Part shown: positions 8,535 to 21,798 of the stretch, in pieces
Numbering within the stretch: the stretch's first letter is position 1
How the letters are laid out: each line of letters opens with the position of its first letter
Source: Bordetella genomosp. 13
GTDB taxonomy: Bacteria; Pseudomonadota; Gammaproteobacteria; Burkholderiales; Burkholderiaceae_B
Assembly: GCF_002119665.1 (NCBI RefSeq)
Contig: NZ_CP021111.1
Span: 1,798,001-1,862,000 of the forward strand
Reading direction: 5' to 3'
DNA: 64,000 nt
Program-made: the position numbers and the translations under genes
Notes under the pieces: generated by a model
Database searches by the model: none
Told to the model about the DNA's origin: nothing
Seen by the model: the letters and a program-made list of their open reading frames with translations, nothing else

Positions 8535-10364
8535 CTACTTCTTCCGCACCGGCGGCAGATCCGTGCACACGCCTTCCGCCACCTCGGCCGCCATCCCGAC
8601 CGATTCTCCCAGCGTGGGATGCGGGTGGATGGTCTTGCCGATATCGACCATGTCGGCGCCCATCTCGATGGCCAGCGCGATTTCGCTGATGAGGTCGCCC
8701 GCGTGCGTGCCGACGATGCCGCCGCCCACGATGCGGTGGGTCTCGGCGTCGAACAGCAGCTTGGTGAAGCCTTCGTCGCGGCCGTTGGCGATGGCTCGGC
8801 CCGAAGCGGCCCACGGGAACAGGCCCTTCTCGACCTTGATGCCTTGCTTCTTGGCCTCGTCCTCGGTGAGACCCACCCAGGCCACCTCGGGGTCGGTGTA
8901 GGCCACGGACGGAATCACCCGCGCATCGAAGAAGGACTTCTGGCCGGCTGCCGCCTCGGCGGCCACGTGGCCCTCGTGCACGGCCTTGTGGGCCAGCATG
9001 GGTTGGCCGACGATGTCGCCGATGGCGAAGATATGCGGCACGTTGGTGCGCATCTGCCTGTCGACCTCGATGAAGCCGCGCTCGGTGACCGCGATGCCGG
9101 CGCGCTCGGCGCCGATCTTCTTGCCGTTGGGGCTGCGGCCCACGGCCTGCAGCACCAGGTCGTAGCGCTGCGGCTCTTTCGGCGCGCCCTCGCCTTCGAA
9201 GCTGACGTAGATGCCGTCAGCCTTCGCTTCGGCGCCCACCGTCTTGGTCTTCAACATGATGTTGTCGAAGCGCGGGGCGTTCATCTTCTGCCACACCTTC
9301 ACCAGGTCGCGGTCGGCGCCCTGCATCAGGCCGTCGAGCATTTCGACCACGTCCAGGCGCGCGCCCAGCGTGGAGTACACCGTGCCCATTTCCAGGCCGA
9401 TGATGCCGCCGCCGATGATCAGCATCTTCTTCGGGATGGCGCGCAGCTGCAGCGCGCCGGTCGAGTCGACGATGCGGTCGTCCTGGGGCAGGAACGGCAG
9501 CTTCACGGACTGGCTACCGGCGGCGATGATGGCGTTCTTGAAGCGGATGGTCTGCGCTTTTCCATCCTCAGCCTTCACCGTCAGGTGATAGGGGTCGGCG
9601 AACTCGCCCACGCCCGTCACCACGGTCACCTTGCGGGCCTTGGCCATGCCGGCCAGGCCGCCGGTCAGCTTGCCCACCACGCTGTCCTTGTAGGCACGCA
9701 GCTTGTCCAGGTCGATCTTGGGTTCGCCGAAGCTGATGCCGTGGGCCGCCAGCGCACGCGCCTCGTCGATGATGGCGGCGTTGTGCAGCAGGGCCTTGGA
9801 CGGGATGCAGCCTACGTTCAGGCACACGCCGCCCAGCGTGGCGTAGCGCTCGACCAGCACCGTCTTCAGACCCAGGTCGGCCGCGCGGAAGGCGGCGGAA
9901 TAGCCGCCGGGGCCCGCGCCCAGCACCAGCACGTCGCATTCGAGATCGGCCTGGCCCTCGTAGCGGGCGGCCGCCGGCGCAGGGGCGGAGGGCCTGGACG
10001 ACTGCGCGGGCGCGGAGTCGGCCTTTTTATCGGCCTCGCCGTTGGGCGCCTGGGCCTTGGCATCGGCCTTCGCATCCGGCTTGGGCGCCGACTCGGCAGG
10101 CTTGGCATCGCCGGCGTCTTCGCCCGAAGCCTCGACCTCGACAATGACGCTGCCCTCGCCGACCTTGTCGCCCACCTTCACCTTCACCGACTTCACCACC
10201 CCGCCTTGCGAGGCCGGAATTTCCATCGATGCCTTGTCCGACTCGACCGTGATCAGGCTCTGCTCGGCCTTGATCGTGTCGCCTTCGGCCACCAGCACCT
10301 CGATGACTTCCACTTCCTTGAAGTCGCCGATGTCGGGGACTTTGATTTCCGTGAGTTTGCTCAT
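8535..10364 (-). CDS. lpdA: Dihydrolipoyl dehydrogenase (E3) of pyruvate dehydrogenase, with N-terminal lipoyl domain
   Basis: 609 residues, about 130 longer than a plain E3 because of an N-terminal lipoyl domain (residues 1-78, lipoyl lysine K44 in ESDKASM) and an Ala/Pro/Lys linker (about 80-138). The flavoprotein part begins with the FAD motif [13 protein letters not shown] and carries the redox disulfide C181/C186 in [13 protein letters not shown]. The NAD site is [11 protein letters not shown] and the C-terminal dimer domain follows. It reoxidises dihydrolipoamide of the complex with NAD+. Lipoyl-bearing E3 proteins are known from several betaproteobacteria and Neisseria. It is the last gene of the operon, 13 bases after aceF. 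Confidence 0.95.
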   Translation of the reverse strand: MSKLTEIKVPDIGDFKEVEVIEVLVAEGDTIKAEQSLITVESDKASMEIPASQGGVVKSVKVKVGDKVGEGSVIVEVEASGEDAGDAKPAESAPKPDAKADAKAQAPNGEADKKADSAPAQSSRPSAPAPAAARYEGQADLECDVLVLGAGPGGYSAAFRAADLGLKTVLVERYATLGGVCLNVGCIPSKALLHNAAIIDEARALAAHGISFGEPKIDLDKLRAYKDSVVGKLTGGLAGMAKARKVTVVTGVGEFADPYHLTVKAEDGKAQTIRFKNAIIAAGSQSVKLPFLPQDDRIVDSTGALQLRAIPKKMLIIGGGIIGLEMGTVYSTLGARLDVVEMLDGLMQGADRDLVKVWQKMNAPRFDNIMLKTKTVGAEAKADGIYVSFEGEGAPKEPQRYDLVLQAVGRSPNGKKIGAERAGIAVTERGFIEVDRQMRTNVPHIFAIGDIVGQPMLAHKAVHEGHVAAEAAAGQKSFFDARVIPSVAYTDPEVAWVGLTEDEAKKQGIKVEKGLFPWAASGRAIANGRDEGFTKLLFDAETHRIVGGGIVGTHAGDLISEIALAIEMGADMVDIGKTIHPHPTLGESVGMAAEVAEGVCTDLPPVRKK

Positions 10365-10377
10365 GGTGTCTCCCGGG

Positions 10378-12117
10378 TTACAGCGCGATGCGGCGGAAGT
10401 CGGCCAGCAGCTGGCCCAGGTAGGCGTTGAAGCGTGCGGCCGCGGCGCCGTCGATGACGCGGTGGTCGTACGACAGCGACAGCGGCAGCGTCAGGCGCGG
10501 CACGAACTGCTTGCCGTCCCACACGGGCTTGTGCGCCGAGCGCGACACGCCCAGGATGGCCACTTCGGGCGCGTTGATAATGGGGGTGAAGTGCGTGCCG
10601 CCGATGCCGCCCAGCGACGAGATCGAGAAGCAGCCGCCCTGCATGTCGGCGGGCGAGACCTTGCCGTCGCGCGCCTTCTTGGCCAGTTCGGACGTCTCTT
10701 GCGCCAGCTGCAGGATGCCCTTCTTGTCGGCGTCGCGCACCACCGGCACCACCAGCCCGTTGGGCGTGTCGGCCGCGAAGCCGATGTGGTAGTACTGCTT
10801 CAGCACCAGCGTGTCGCCGTCCAGCGAGGCATTGAACTCGGGGAACTTCTTCAGGGCGGCGACCACGGCCTTGATCAGGAAGGCCAGCATGGTGACCTTG
10901 ATGCCCGACTTCTCGTTCTCTTTGTTCAGGGCCACGCGCAGGGCTTCCAGGTCGGTGATGTCCGCTTCGTCATTGTTGGTGACGTGCGGGATCATGACCC
11001 AGTTGCGATGCAGGTTGGCGCCCGAGATTTTCTTGATGCGCGACAGCGGCTTGGCTTCGATGGGGCCGAACTTGGTGAAGTCGACCTTGGGCCACGGCAG
11101 CAGGCCCAGCGCCGCGCCGTCGGCCGAACCGGCCGCGGCAGCCTGGCCGGCGCCGGCGCCAGACGACAGCGCCTGCTTCACGTAGGCGCGCACGTCGTCG
11201 GCGGTGATGCGGCTCTTGGGTCCGCTGCCCTGCACGCGGCTGAGGTTCACGCCCAATTCGCGCGCGAACTTGCGCACCGAGGGCGAGGCATGCGGCAGCT
11301 TGCCCGGGGGCAGGCCGGCGTCCTCGACGGCGATGGCGGGCGCGGCCTGCTCGGACGACGCCTGGCTGGGGGCCTCGGACTTCGATTGCGGCTGGCTGGC
11401 AGCCGCCGCCTGGGCGCGGGGCGCCTGCTCGGCGCCTTCGGGCTGCAGCTGCGGACGCGCTCCGGACGGCGCGGCAGCCTGGCCTTCGACCACGGCGATG
11501 ACGGTGCCCTTGGACACCTTGTCGCCCACCTTGACCTTCAGGGACTTGAGCACCCCGCCCTGTGAGGCCGGGATTTCCATCGAGGCCTTGTCCGACTCGA
11601 CGGTGATCAGGCTTTGCTCGGCCTTGATCGTGTCGCCCTCGGCCACCAGCACCTCGATGACTTCCACTTCCTTGAAGTCGCCGATGTCGGGCACCGCGAT
11701 GTCGACGGGTCCGCCCGACCCGCCGGCCGGGGCCTGCTCTTGCGCGGGCGCGGCAGCCTTGGAGGCGGCGGCCTGCTCGTCGGACTTCTGCGGCTCGGAC
11801 TGCGCGGCCGCGGGCTTCGAGGCCTCGGCCTTGGGCGCCTCGGACGCCTGGGAATCGCCGGCGCCCTTGCCGGCGCCCTCGCCTTCGATCTCGACGATGA
11901 CGCTGCCTTCGCCGACCTTGTCGCCCACCTTCACTTTCACTGACTTCACCACGCCGCCCTGCGAGGCCGGGATCTCCATCGACGCCTTGTCCGACTCGAC
12001 GGTGATCAGGCTCTGCTCGGCCTTGATCGTGTCGCCCTCGGACACCAGCACTTCAATGATCTCCACTTCCTTGAAGTCGCCGATGTCGGGGACCTTGATC
12101 TCCACGAGATTGCTCAT
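10378..12117 (-). CDS. aceF: Dihydrolipoyllysine acetyltransferase (E2) of pyruvate dehydrogenase
   Basis: 579 residues. Two lipoyl domains (residues about 1-78 with K44, and about 137-213 with K177) are joined by Ala/Pro/Glu-rich linkers. A peripheral-subunit-binding domain follows ([19 protein letters not shown]), then the catalytic acetyltransferase domain ending in [15 protein letters not shown] with its active-site histidine. It transfers the acetyl group from lipoamide to CoA and forms the core of the complex. It lies 10 bases after aceE and 13 before lpdA, so the three are one transcription unit. Confidence 0.96.
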   Translation of the reverse strand: MSNLVEIKVPDIGDFKEVEIIEVLVSEGDTIKAEQSLITVESDKASMEIPASQGGVVKSVKVKVGDKVGEGSVIVEIEGEGAGKGAGDSQASEAPKAEASKPAAAQSEPQKSDEQAAASKAAAPAQEQAPAGGSGGPVDIAVPDIGDFKEVEVIEVLVAEGDTIKAEQSLITVESDKASMEIPASQGGVLKSLKVKVGDKVSKGTVIAVVEGQAAAPSGARPQLQPEGAEQAPRAQAAAASQPQSKSEAPSQASSEQAAPAIAVEDAGLPPGKLPHASPSVRKFARELGVNLSRVQGSGPKSRITADDVRAYVKQALSSGAGAGQAAAAGSADGAALGLLPWPKVDFTKFGPIEAKPLSRIKKISGANLHRNWVMIPHVTNNDEADITDLEALRVALNKENEKSGIKVTMLAFLIKAVVAALKKFPEFNASLDGDTLVLKQYYHIGFAADTPNGLVVPVVRDADKKGILQLAQETSELAKKARDGKVSPADMQGGCFSISSLGGIGGTHFTPIINAPEVAILGVSRSAHKPVWDGKQFVPRLTLPLSLSYDHRVIDGAAAARFNAYLGQLLADFRRIAL

Positions 12118-12127
12118 CTGTTACCCC

Positions 12128-14833
<2,706 letters not shown>

Positions 14834-14964
14834 CGTCTGTCTCCTGTGGGGGGTTCGGAGCGCGTCCGGACCGATACGGCCCGGCGCGACGTGGCTGCGG
14901 GCAGGGCTTGTGGCGCCGTGGGGTACACGGGCAGCGCCCTGCCTCGGACTTGCCAAAAACCGGC

Positions 14965-14993
14965 ATTCTAGGAACAAGCCTACCCTGTCGCAA
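14965..14993 (-). promoter_or_regulatory. Candidate sigma70 promoter of aceE
   Basis: On the minus strand TTGCGA (14993-14988) and TAGAAT (14970-14965) are separated by exactly 17 bases. This would start transcription near 14958 and give an mRNA leader of roughly 125 bases before the aceE ATG. No specific operator was recognised in the 265-base gap shared with the divergent histidine kinase gene. Confidence 0.45.
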
Positions 14994-15094
14994 GGAAAAT
15001 TTCATGTTGCGGTACGGCATTTCGTAATGTGAAAATAGAACCAGTTTGCGCGCAACTGCGTTCTGCCGCGTACCGGGGCGCCGCGAACCCGCAC

Positions 15095-15100
15095 TAAAAT
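15095..15100 (+). promoter_or_regulatory. Candidate -10 element of the two-component operon
   Basis: TAAAAT (5 of 6 matches to the sigma70 -10) lies 23 bases before ATG 15123. A -35 is not convincing. If the element is real, transcription starts near 15107, which rules out the in-frame ATG at 15099 as a start and favours 15123. Confidence 0.35.
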
Positions 15101-15122
15101 GCCGCATTCACGCAAAGAATTC

Positions 15123-16874
15123 ATGTCCAGCGCCAAACCCAATATATCGGTGTCGTTCCACGACCATGCCCGCCTGCGGCGGCGTGGGCTGTACTGGTTG
15201 ACGCCCGTCGTCGTGCTCATTCTGTACATGTGCGTGATGGGCGTGTTCTTCTGGCTGCAGCGCATCCACGACGACAGCGTGATGTTCGTCACCATCGACC
15301 AGGAGCTGCGCCAGCAGCGCCTGATCTGGGTAGTGCTTGCGCTGTCGTGCGTCATCATCATCAGCCTGCTGATGCTGTGGCGCTATACCGGCTTCCGTTC
15401 CGAGGCCGAGGCGGCCCTGATCGCCGAGACGGGCTTTCGCCGCGCCATGGAAAACTCCATGTCCACCGGCATGCGCGTGCTCGACATGGAAGGCCGCATC
15501 GCCTATGTGAACCCGGCCTTCTGCCGCATGATCGGCTGGAACGAGGCAGACCTGATCGGCCGCAGCCCGCCCTTTCCGTACTGGGTGCCCGGACGCCACG
15601 AGCAGCACCAGCATACTCTCGACGTCCTGCTGTCGGGCAAGACGCCCAGCAGCGGGCTCGAGGTCGAGGCGCAGCGCCGCGACGGCTCGCGCTTCACCGC
15701 GCGCATGTACGTGTCGCCCCTGCTCGATCCCAATGGCAACCAGATCGGCTGGATGACCTCCATGACCGACATCACCGAGTCCAAGCGCATCCGCGAAGCG
15801 CTGACCGCCGCGCACGAGCGGTTCATGACGGTGCTGGAAGGCCTGGACGACGCCATCTCGGTCACGGCCGACACGCACGACGGACTGGAACTGCTGTTCG
15901 CCAACCGCACCTACCGGCGGGTGTTCGGCGCGCAGACCGGCGGGCACGACGAGTTGCTGGCGGGCCGGCGCGGCCGCTTCACCGACGAATCGGTCGAGGT
16001 GTTCTCGCCCTCGGTGCAGCGCTGGTTCGAAGTGCACCACCGCATGCTGGCCTGGACGGATGGCCGGCGCGTGCGCATGCAGGTGGCGCGCGACATCACC
16101 GAGCGGCGCGACCACGAAGAAGCGTCGCGCGTGCAGCAGGAGAAGATCCAGCTGACCAGCCGCCTCACCACCATGGGCGAGATGGCGTCTTCGCTGGCGC
16201 ACGAGCTGAACCAGCCGCTCACGGCCATCGCCAACTACAGCATGGGCGCGGTGGCGCTGGTCAAGGCGGGCCACACCAGTCCCAACATGCTGCTGCCGGC
16301 GCTTGAAAAAGCGGCCTCGCAGGCCGAGCGCGCCGGCAAGATCATCAGCCGCATCCGCGAATTCGTGAAGCGCAGCGAGCCGCGCCGCCAGCGCGTGGCC
16401 ATCCGCAGCATCGTCGACAACGCCATCGGCTTCGCCGAGATCGACGCCCGCAAGCGCCGCATCCGCATCGACAGCTTCGTGCCTTCCAACGCGCCCGAGG
16501 TGCTGGCCGACCCCATCCTCATCGAGCAGGTGCTGCTGAACCTGCTGAAGAACGGGCTGGAGGCCATGGAAAAGAGCGACTCCGACGAACTCAAGGTGGC
16601 GGTGATCGTGCACGAACAGCACATCGAGGTGGCCGTGGTGGACCGCGGCCACGGCCTGGCCGAGCCCGAACGCCTGTTCGAACCCTTCTTCAGCACTAAG
16701 TCCCAAGGCCTGGGGATGGGGCTGAACATATGCCGTACCATTATCGAATCGCACCACGGTCGCCTGTGGGCCGACCCGAATCCGGCCGGGGGGACCATCT
16801 TCCGGTTTACCTTGCCCTGTGCTGCGCCACAAACGCAAACAGTCAATGAACAGTCCGAGGAGTTGCCCGCATGA
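15123..16874 (+). CDS. PAS-domain sensor histidine kinase (FixL/TtrS-like)
   Basis: 583 residues from ATG 15123. Two membrane segments (about 23-44 and 67-87) flank a very short loop, so sensing is more likely in the membrane or cytoplasm than in a periplasmic domain. A PAS domain follows (FRRAMENSMSTGMRVLDMEGR, NPAFCRMIGW) with a C-terminal PAC-like part (TSMTDITESKR), and a second PAS-like region at about 230-320. The HisKA box has H360 in SLAHELNQPLTAI, and the ATPase domain shows N, G1 (VVDRGHGL) and G2 (GLGMGLNIC) boxes. It is ATGA-coupled to its response regulator and divergent from aceE. The signal is unknown; control of central carbon metabolism is only a positional guess. Confidence 0.88.
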   Translation: MSSAKPNISVSFHDHARLRRRGLYWLTPVVVLILYMCVMGVFFWLQRIHDDSVMFVTIDQELRQQRLIWVVLALSCVIIISLLMLWRYTGFRSEAEAALIAETGFRRAMENSMSTGMRVLDMEGRIAYVNPAFCRMIGWNEADLIGRSPPFPYWVPGRHEQHQHTLDVLLSGKTPSSGLEVEAQRRDGSRFTARMYVSPLLDPNGNQIGWMTSMTDITESKRIREALTAAHERFMTVLEGLDDAISVTADTHDGLELLFANRTYRRVFGAQTGGHDELLAGRRGRFTDESVEVFSPSVQRWFEVHHRMLAWTDGRRVRMQVARDITERRDHEEASRVQQEKIQLTSRLTTMGEMASSLAHELNQPLTAIANYSMGAVALVKAGHTSPNMLLPALEKAASQAERAGKIISRIREFVKRSEPRRQRVAIRSIVDNAIGFAEIDARKRRIRIDSFVPSNAPEVLADPILIEQVLLNLLKNGLEAMEKSDSDELKVAVIVHEQHIEVAVVDRGHGLAEPERLFEPFFSTKSQGLGMGLNICRTIIESHHGRLWADPNPAGGTIFRFTLPCAAPQTQTVNEQSEELPA

Positions 16875-17493
16875 ACACCCCACACCTGTCGAGCACGGTA
16901 TTCATTGTTGACGACGACGAGGCCGTCCGCGACTCGCTGCGCTGGCTGCTGGAAGCCAACGGCTACCGCGTGCGGGCCTACTCCAGCGCCGAGACCTTCC
17001 TGGACGAATACGACGCCAGCCAGGTCGGCGTGCTGATCGCCGACGTGCGCATGCCGGGCATGAGCGGCCTGGAACTGCAGGAGCAGCTGCTCGCCCGCAA
17101 TGCCCCCCTGCCCATCGTCTTCATCACCGGCCACGGCGACGTGCCCATGGCCGTGTCCACCATGAAGAAGGGAGCGGTCGACTTCCTGGAAAAACCCTTC
17201 AACGAGGCCGACCTGCGCGAGATCGTGGCCCGCATGCTCGAGCAGGCGGTGCAGCGCGTCAGCAAGTTCCAGGCGCAGAAGGATCACGAAGCCATGCTGG
17301 CGCGCCTGACGGCGCGCGAACAGCAGGTGCTCGAGCGCATCGTCGCCGGGCGCCTGAACAAGCAGATCGCCGACGACCTCGGCATCAGCATCAAGACCGT
17401 CGAGGCGCACCGCGCCAACATCATGGAAAAACTGGAAGTCACTACCGTCGCCGACCTGATGAAGGTCGCGCTGGCGAAACCCGAGGCTCATGC

Positions 17494-17497
<4 letters not shown>
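16871..17497 (+). CDS. FixJ/NodW-family response regulator, LuxR-type HTH
   Basis: 208 residues. The receiver domain has the acidic cluster [10 protein letters not shown], the phosphoacceptor D58 in [12 protein letters not shown], and the conserved lysine in FLEKPF. The C-terminal LuxR/GerE helix-turn-helix runs from [20 protein letters not shown] through [14 protein letters not shown]. It is the transcriptional partner of the histidine kinase whose stop codon it overlaps (ATGA). Its own stop codon overlaps the ATG of folD in the same way, so kinase, regulator and folD should be translated from one mRNA. Confidence 0.92.
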
Positions 17498-18354
<857 letters not shown>

Positions 18355-18390
18355 GGGCCACGCCGGGCCGCACAGGCCTCGCAGCAATCG

Positions 18391-18425
18391 TGCGCCGGCC
18401 GATGCGGCCGGCGCATTCTTTCTTG
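18391..18425 (+). terminator. Rho-independent terminator after folD
   Basis: A perfect 10-bp stem (TGCGCCGGCC / GGCCGGCGCA) with a 5-base loop is followed by TTCTTTCTT. It separates the kinase-regulator-folD operon from prlC. Confidence 0.8.
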
Positions 18426-18518
18426 TAGAGGATCTGCGCGCCCACCTTGCAGCGCGCGCGTCAGTCCCCATCTGCTTCCTATTCTTCCGCCCATTTTCCT
18501 AGCCCCCTTGAGGCCGCG

Positions 18519-20588
18519 ATGATTACCAATCCCCTGCTCGCTCCCGTTTCCGACCTGGTCGACTATGCCAGCGTCACGCCCGCGCACATCGTGCCGGCGG
18601 TCGACGAGCTGCTGGAGATCGCACGACAGGCCGTCGAACGGGCTGCCTCGGCAGACCTGCCCGCCACATGGGAAGCGGTGGTCGAGCCGCTGGACGGCGC
18701 CACGGAGCGGCTGTGGCGCGCCTGGTCGGTAGCCGGGCACCTGAATGCCGTGGTCAACACGCCCGAACTGCGCGAGGCCTACAACGCCGCGCTGCCGAAG
18801 GTCACCGAGTTCTCGACCTGGGTGGGCCTGCATGAAGGGCTGTACCGGCAGTACCAGCGCCTGCACGACGCGCCTGGCTTCGCGGCCTGGTCCCCGGTGC
18901 GCCGGCGTGTGGTCGAGCTGGCGCTGCGCGACTTCCGCCTGAGCGGCGTCGAGCTGCAGGGCGAGGCGCGCGAGCGTTATGCGCAGAATTCCGAGCGCGA
19001 GGCGCAGGTGTCGCAGAAGTTCTCCGAGAACGTGCTGGACGCGGTGGACGCCTGGGCGCTGTACATCGAGGACGAGGCGCGCCTGGCCGGCCTGCCGGCC
19101 GACGTGCTCGACGCCGCGCGCCAGGCGGCCGAGGCCGACGGCAAGCCCGGCTGGAAGCTGACGCTGAAAATGCCGTGCTATCTGCCGGTGATGCAGTATG
19201 CGCGCGACCGCGAACTGCGGGCGACGCTGTACCGCGCCTATGGCACGGTGGCTTCGGAACAGGGCGCCGCCGAACTGGACAATTCGCCCCTCATCGAGGA
19301 ACTGCTGGCCCTGCGCGCCGAAGAGGCGTCGCTGCTGGGCTACGATCATTTCGCGGCGCTGCGGCTGCAGACCCGCATGGCGCGCAGCGCCGACGAGGTC
19401 ACCACGTTCCTGCGCGACCTCGCTGCCCGCGCCCGCCCCTTTGCCCAGCGCGACCTGGCCGAACTGCGCGCGTATGCCGCCGGCGAGCTGGGCATGGACG
19501 ACCTGCAGCCCTGGGACGTGCCGTTTGCCTCCGAGCGGCTGCGCGAGTCGCGCTATGCCTACTCCGAGGACGAAATCAAGCAGTACTTCACCGAGCCGCG
19601 CGTGCTGTCGGGGCTGTTCCAGGTGATCGAGAAACTGTTCGACGTACGCCTGCGCGAGGTGCCGGTATCGGCCTGGCATGCCGACGTGCGGGGCGTGCAG
19701 GTCGAGACGACCGCCGGCGCCCTGGTGGGCCACCTGTACCTGGACATGTACGCCCGCTCGGGCAAGCAGAGCGGCGCCTGGGTGGACAGCGAGCGTACGC
19801 GCCGCCTGGCCGGCGGCCGGCTGCAGACGCCGGTGGCCTATCTGACCTGCAACTTCGCGCGCCCCAACGGCGGCAAGCCGGCGCTGCTGACGCACGATGA
19901 CGTCATCACCCTCTTCCACGAAACCGGCCACGCCCTGCATGCGTTGCTGTCCGAGGTGGACGAGCCGGGCGCCTCCGCGTTCTCCAGCGTCGAATGGGAC
20001 GCCATCGAGCTGCCCTCGCAGTTCATGGAGAACTTCTGCTGGGAATGGTCGGTGGTGCAGCAACTGTCGGCGCACGTCGACAGCGGCGAACCCCTGCCCC
20101 GCGACCTGTACGACCGCCTGCTGGCGGCCCGCAATTTCCAGAGCGGCATGCAGACAGTGCGCCAGATCGAGTTCGCGCTGTTCGACATGCTGCTGCATGC
20201 CCATGCGCAGGCCACGCCCATCGGCAGCGTGCTGGACCTGCTGCAGCAGGTGCGCCGCGAGGTGGCGGTGCTGCATCCGCCGGCGTGGCATCGCCTGCCG
20301 CACAGCTTCTCGCACCTGTTCGCGGGCGGCTACGGGGCTGGCTACTACAGCTACAAGTGGGCCGAGGTGCTGTCGGCCGACGCCTACGCGGCCTTCGAGG
20401 AAGCGGCGAACCGCGGCGCCGGCACGCTGGACGCCGCCACGGGCGCGCGGTTCCGCCGCGAGATCCTGGCGGTGGGCGGCGCGCGCCCCGCGGCGGACTC
20501 GTTCCGCGCCTTCCGCGGCCGCGAGCCCAGCATCGACGCGCTGCTGCGCCACAGCGGCATGGCGGCCGAGGCGGTCGCGGCGGCCTGA
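18519..20588 (+). CDS. prlC: Oligopeptidase A (M3 family zinc metallopeptidase)
   Basis: 689 residues from ATG 18519, the size of E. coli PrlC. It degrades signal peptides and other short peptides in the cytoplasm. The zinc motif is HETGH at residues 467-471, with the third ligand in the following SSVEWDAIELPSQFMENF region typical of M3 peptidases. The frame is open 24 codons further upstream, but the family N-terminus (NPLLAP... beginning two residues in) favours 18519. It stands alone after the folD terminator. Confidence 0.94.
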   Translation: MITNPLLAPVSDLVDYASVTPAHIVPAVDELLEIARQAVERAASADLPATWEAVVEPLDGATERLWRAWSVAGHLNAVVNTPELREAYNAALPKVTEFSTWVGLHEGLYRQYQRLHDAPGFAAWSPVRRRVVELALRDFRLSGVELQGEARERYAQNSEREAQVSQKFSENVLDAVDAWALYIEDEARLAGLPADVLDAARQAAEADGKPGWKLTLKMPCYLPVMQYARDRELRATLYRAYGTVASEQGAAELDNSPLIEELLALRAEEASLLGYDHFAALRLQTRMARSADEVTTFLRDLAARARPFAQRDLAELRAYAAGELGMDDLQPWDVPFASERLRESRYAYSEDEIKQYFTEPRVLSGLFQVIEKLFDVRLREVPVSAWHADVRGVQVETTAGALVGHLYLDMYARSGKQSGAWVDSERTRRLAGGRLQTPVAYLTCNFARPNGGKPALLTHDDVITLFHETGHALHALLSEVDEPGASAFSSVEWDAIELPSQFMENFCWEWSVVQQLSAHVDSGEPLPRDLYDRLLAARNFQSGMQTVRQIEFALFDMLLHAHAQATPIGSVLDLLQQVRREVAVLHPPAWHRLPHSFSHLFAGGYGAGYYSYKWAEVLSADAYAAFEEAANRGAGTLDAATGARFRREILAVGGARPAADSFRAFRGREPSIDALLRHSGMAAEAVAAA

Positions 20589-20664
20589 GGCACGCCGCCC
20601 GCCGGAACGGATGGCGTTCATCGCCGCCGTTTGATCCGGATCCATCGGTGCAGTGCGGCGGCGG

Positions 20665-20670
20665 TAGAAT
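20665..20670 (+). promoter_or_regulatory. Candidate -10 element of the Sco/SenC gene
   Basis: TAGAAT (5 of 6) lies 64 bases before the start of the Sco gene in the 146-base gap after prlC. No good -35 was found at 16-18 bases, so this is a weak call. Confidence 0.25.
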
Positions 20671-20734
20671 CTTCGCTTGCCCGACCTTCCCGACACCGAC
20701 TAGGCCGCGCCTCGGGGCGCGGCGGCCAGACACC

Positions 20735-21349
20735 ATGCCGCAACTCTTTTCAGCACGTCCATGGCGCGCCCTGCTGCTGGGCCTGTGCGTATTGCTGGCC
20801 GCCTGCAGCGAACGCTCGGAAGACTGGTCGCTGTACAACGTGCGCGGGCACCTGCCCGATCTGCAGTTCAAACTCGCCGGCGCCGGCGGCAAAACGGTAT
20901 CCAGCGATGACATGCGCGGCAAGGCGGTGCTGCTGTTTTTCGGCTATGCCAGCTGCCCCGACATCTGCCCCACGACCATGGCGCAGCTGTCCGCGGTGGT
21001 GCAACAACTGGGCGACCAGGCCGACCGCGTGCGCATCGTGTTCGTCAGCGTCGACCCGCACCGCGACACGCCGGACATGCTGCAGGCCTATGTCGATGCG
21101 TTCAACAAGCAGGCCGTGGGCCTGACGGGCACGGAGAAGCAGATCGCCGACCTGGCGCGGCGCTACCGCGTGGCCTACCAGATCGAAAAGCCCCGGCCGG
21201 GCGACGCGCCCGACACATACGAGGTCACGCACAGCCGCGGCGTCTACATCTTCGACGGCCGGGGCAAGGCTCGCCTGCTGGCTTCGGACACCGACAGCGT
21301 CGCCGCCGTCACCGGCGACCTCAAGCGCCTGCTGGCCTCCGCCGACTGA
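20735..21349 (+). CDS. Sco1/SenC/PrrC family copper chaperone, lipoprotein
   Basis: 204 residues. The N-terminal hydrophobic stretch ends in the lipobox LLAACS, so the protein is probably anchored to the periplasmic side of the membrane. The thioredoxin-like fold carries the Sco copper site: C74 and C78 in SCPDICPT and the distal H166 in EVTHSRG. The family delivers copper to the CuA centre of cytochrome oxidase. ATG 20735 is chosen because it gives a complete lipoprotein signal; the frame is open far upstream only because it shadows prlC. No oxidase genes are adjacent in the window. Confidence 0.9.
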   Translation: MPQLFSARPWRALLLGLCVLLAACSERSEDWSLYNVRGHLPDLQFKLAGAGGKTVSSDDMRGKAVLLFFGYASCPDICPTTMAQLSAVVQQLGDQADRVRIVFVSVDPHRDTPDMLQAYVDAFNKQAVGLTGTEKQIADLARRYRVAYQIEKPRPGDAPDTYEVTHSRGVYIFDGRGKARLLASDTDSVAAVTGDLKRLLASAD

Positions 21350-21448
21350 GCGCGCCGGGTCTTGTACCCGACCGGCACGTGTTGTTACAGCCGCCGCGAG
21401 GGTGGTGTCAGTATCATGGCCCCATATTTCCACCCTAGGAGTGAGCGC

Positions 21449-21700
21449 ATGAGCATCATCATCATGATCATCGTTGGTTTTGTCGTGGGGCTGATCGCAC
21501 GGGCCATCATGCCGGGCAATCAGAGCATGGGCATCATCATGACCACCCTCCTGGGCATCGTGGGTGCAGTGGTGGCCGGTTTCCTCGGCCAGTCGCTGGG
21601 CTGGTACCAGCCGGGCGAGCCCGCGGGCTGGATCGCCTCGGTGGTGGGCGCGATCATCGTGCTGTTCGTCGTGGGCCTGGTCACCCGCAAGCGCGTCTGA
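21449..21700 (+). CDS. GlsB/YeaQ/YmgE family stress-response membrane protein
   Basis: 83 residues. Three hydrophobic helices with conserved glycines (IVGFVVGLIARAIMPG, GIVGAVVAGFLGQSLGW, WIASVVGAIIVLFVVGL) place it in the small transglycosylase-associated/YeaQ family of inner-membrane proteins. Family members are often induced by stress, but their biochemical role is unknown. TAGGAG lies just upstream of ATG 21449, deciding the start over an in-frame ATG 87 bases earlier. A strong terminator follows directly. Confidence 0.88.
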   Translation: MSIIIMIIVGFVVGLIARAIMPGNQSMGIIMTTLLGIVGAVVAGFLGQSLGWYQPGEPAGWIASVVGAIIVLFVVGLVTRKRV

Positions 21701-21721
21701 CGCTCGGCAAGGCGCGAAAAG

Positions 21722-21758
21722 AAAGGCCGGCAGTTCGCTGAACTGCCGGCCTTTTTGC
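21722..21758. terminator. Bidirectional Rho-independent terminator between the YeaQ-like gene and the efflux operon
   Basis: A perfect 15-bp stem (21722-21736 with 21740-21754) with a 3-base loop has an A-tract on the left and a T-tract on the right. It can therefore stop transcription from both sides. It lies between two convergent genes: the YeaQ-like gene on + and the outer-membrane efflux gene on -. Confidence 0.9.
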
Positions 21759-21798
21759 TGGGCGCTCGCGCGGCGCTGGCGCGTGCGCGGCGCCGCCC

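Noticed and set aside
8619..10430. Open frame of 603 codons on + opposite lpdA.
   Set aside because: Same codon-bias artefact; lpdA has full family motifs on the other strand.
15099..15101. Upstream ATG as start of the histidine kinase.
   Set aside because: It overlaps the probable -10 element TAAAAT and adds only eight unconserved residues.
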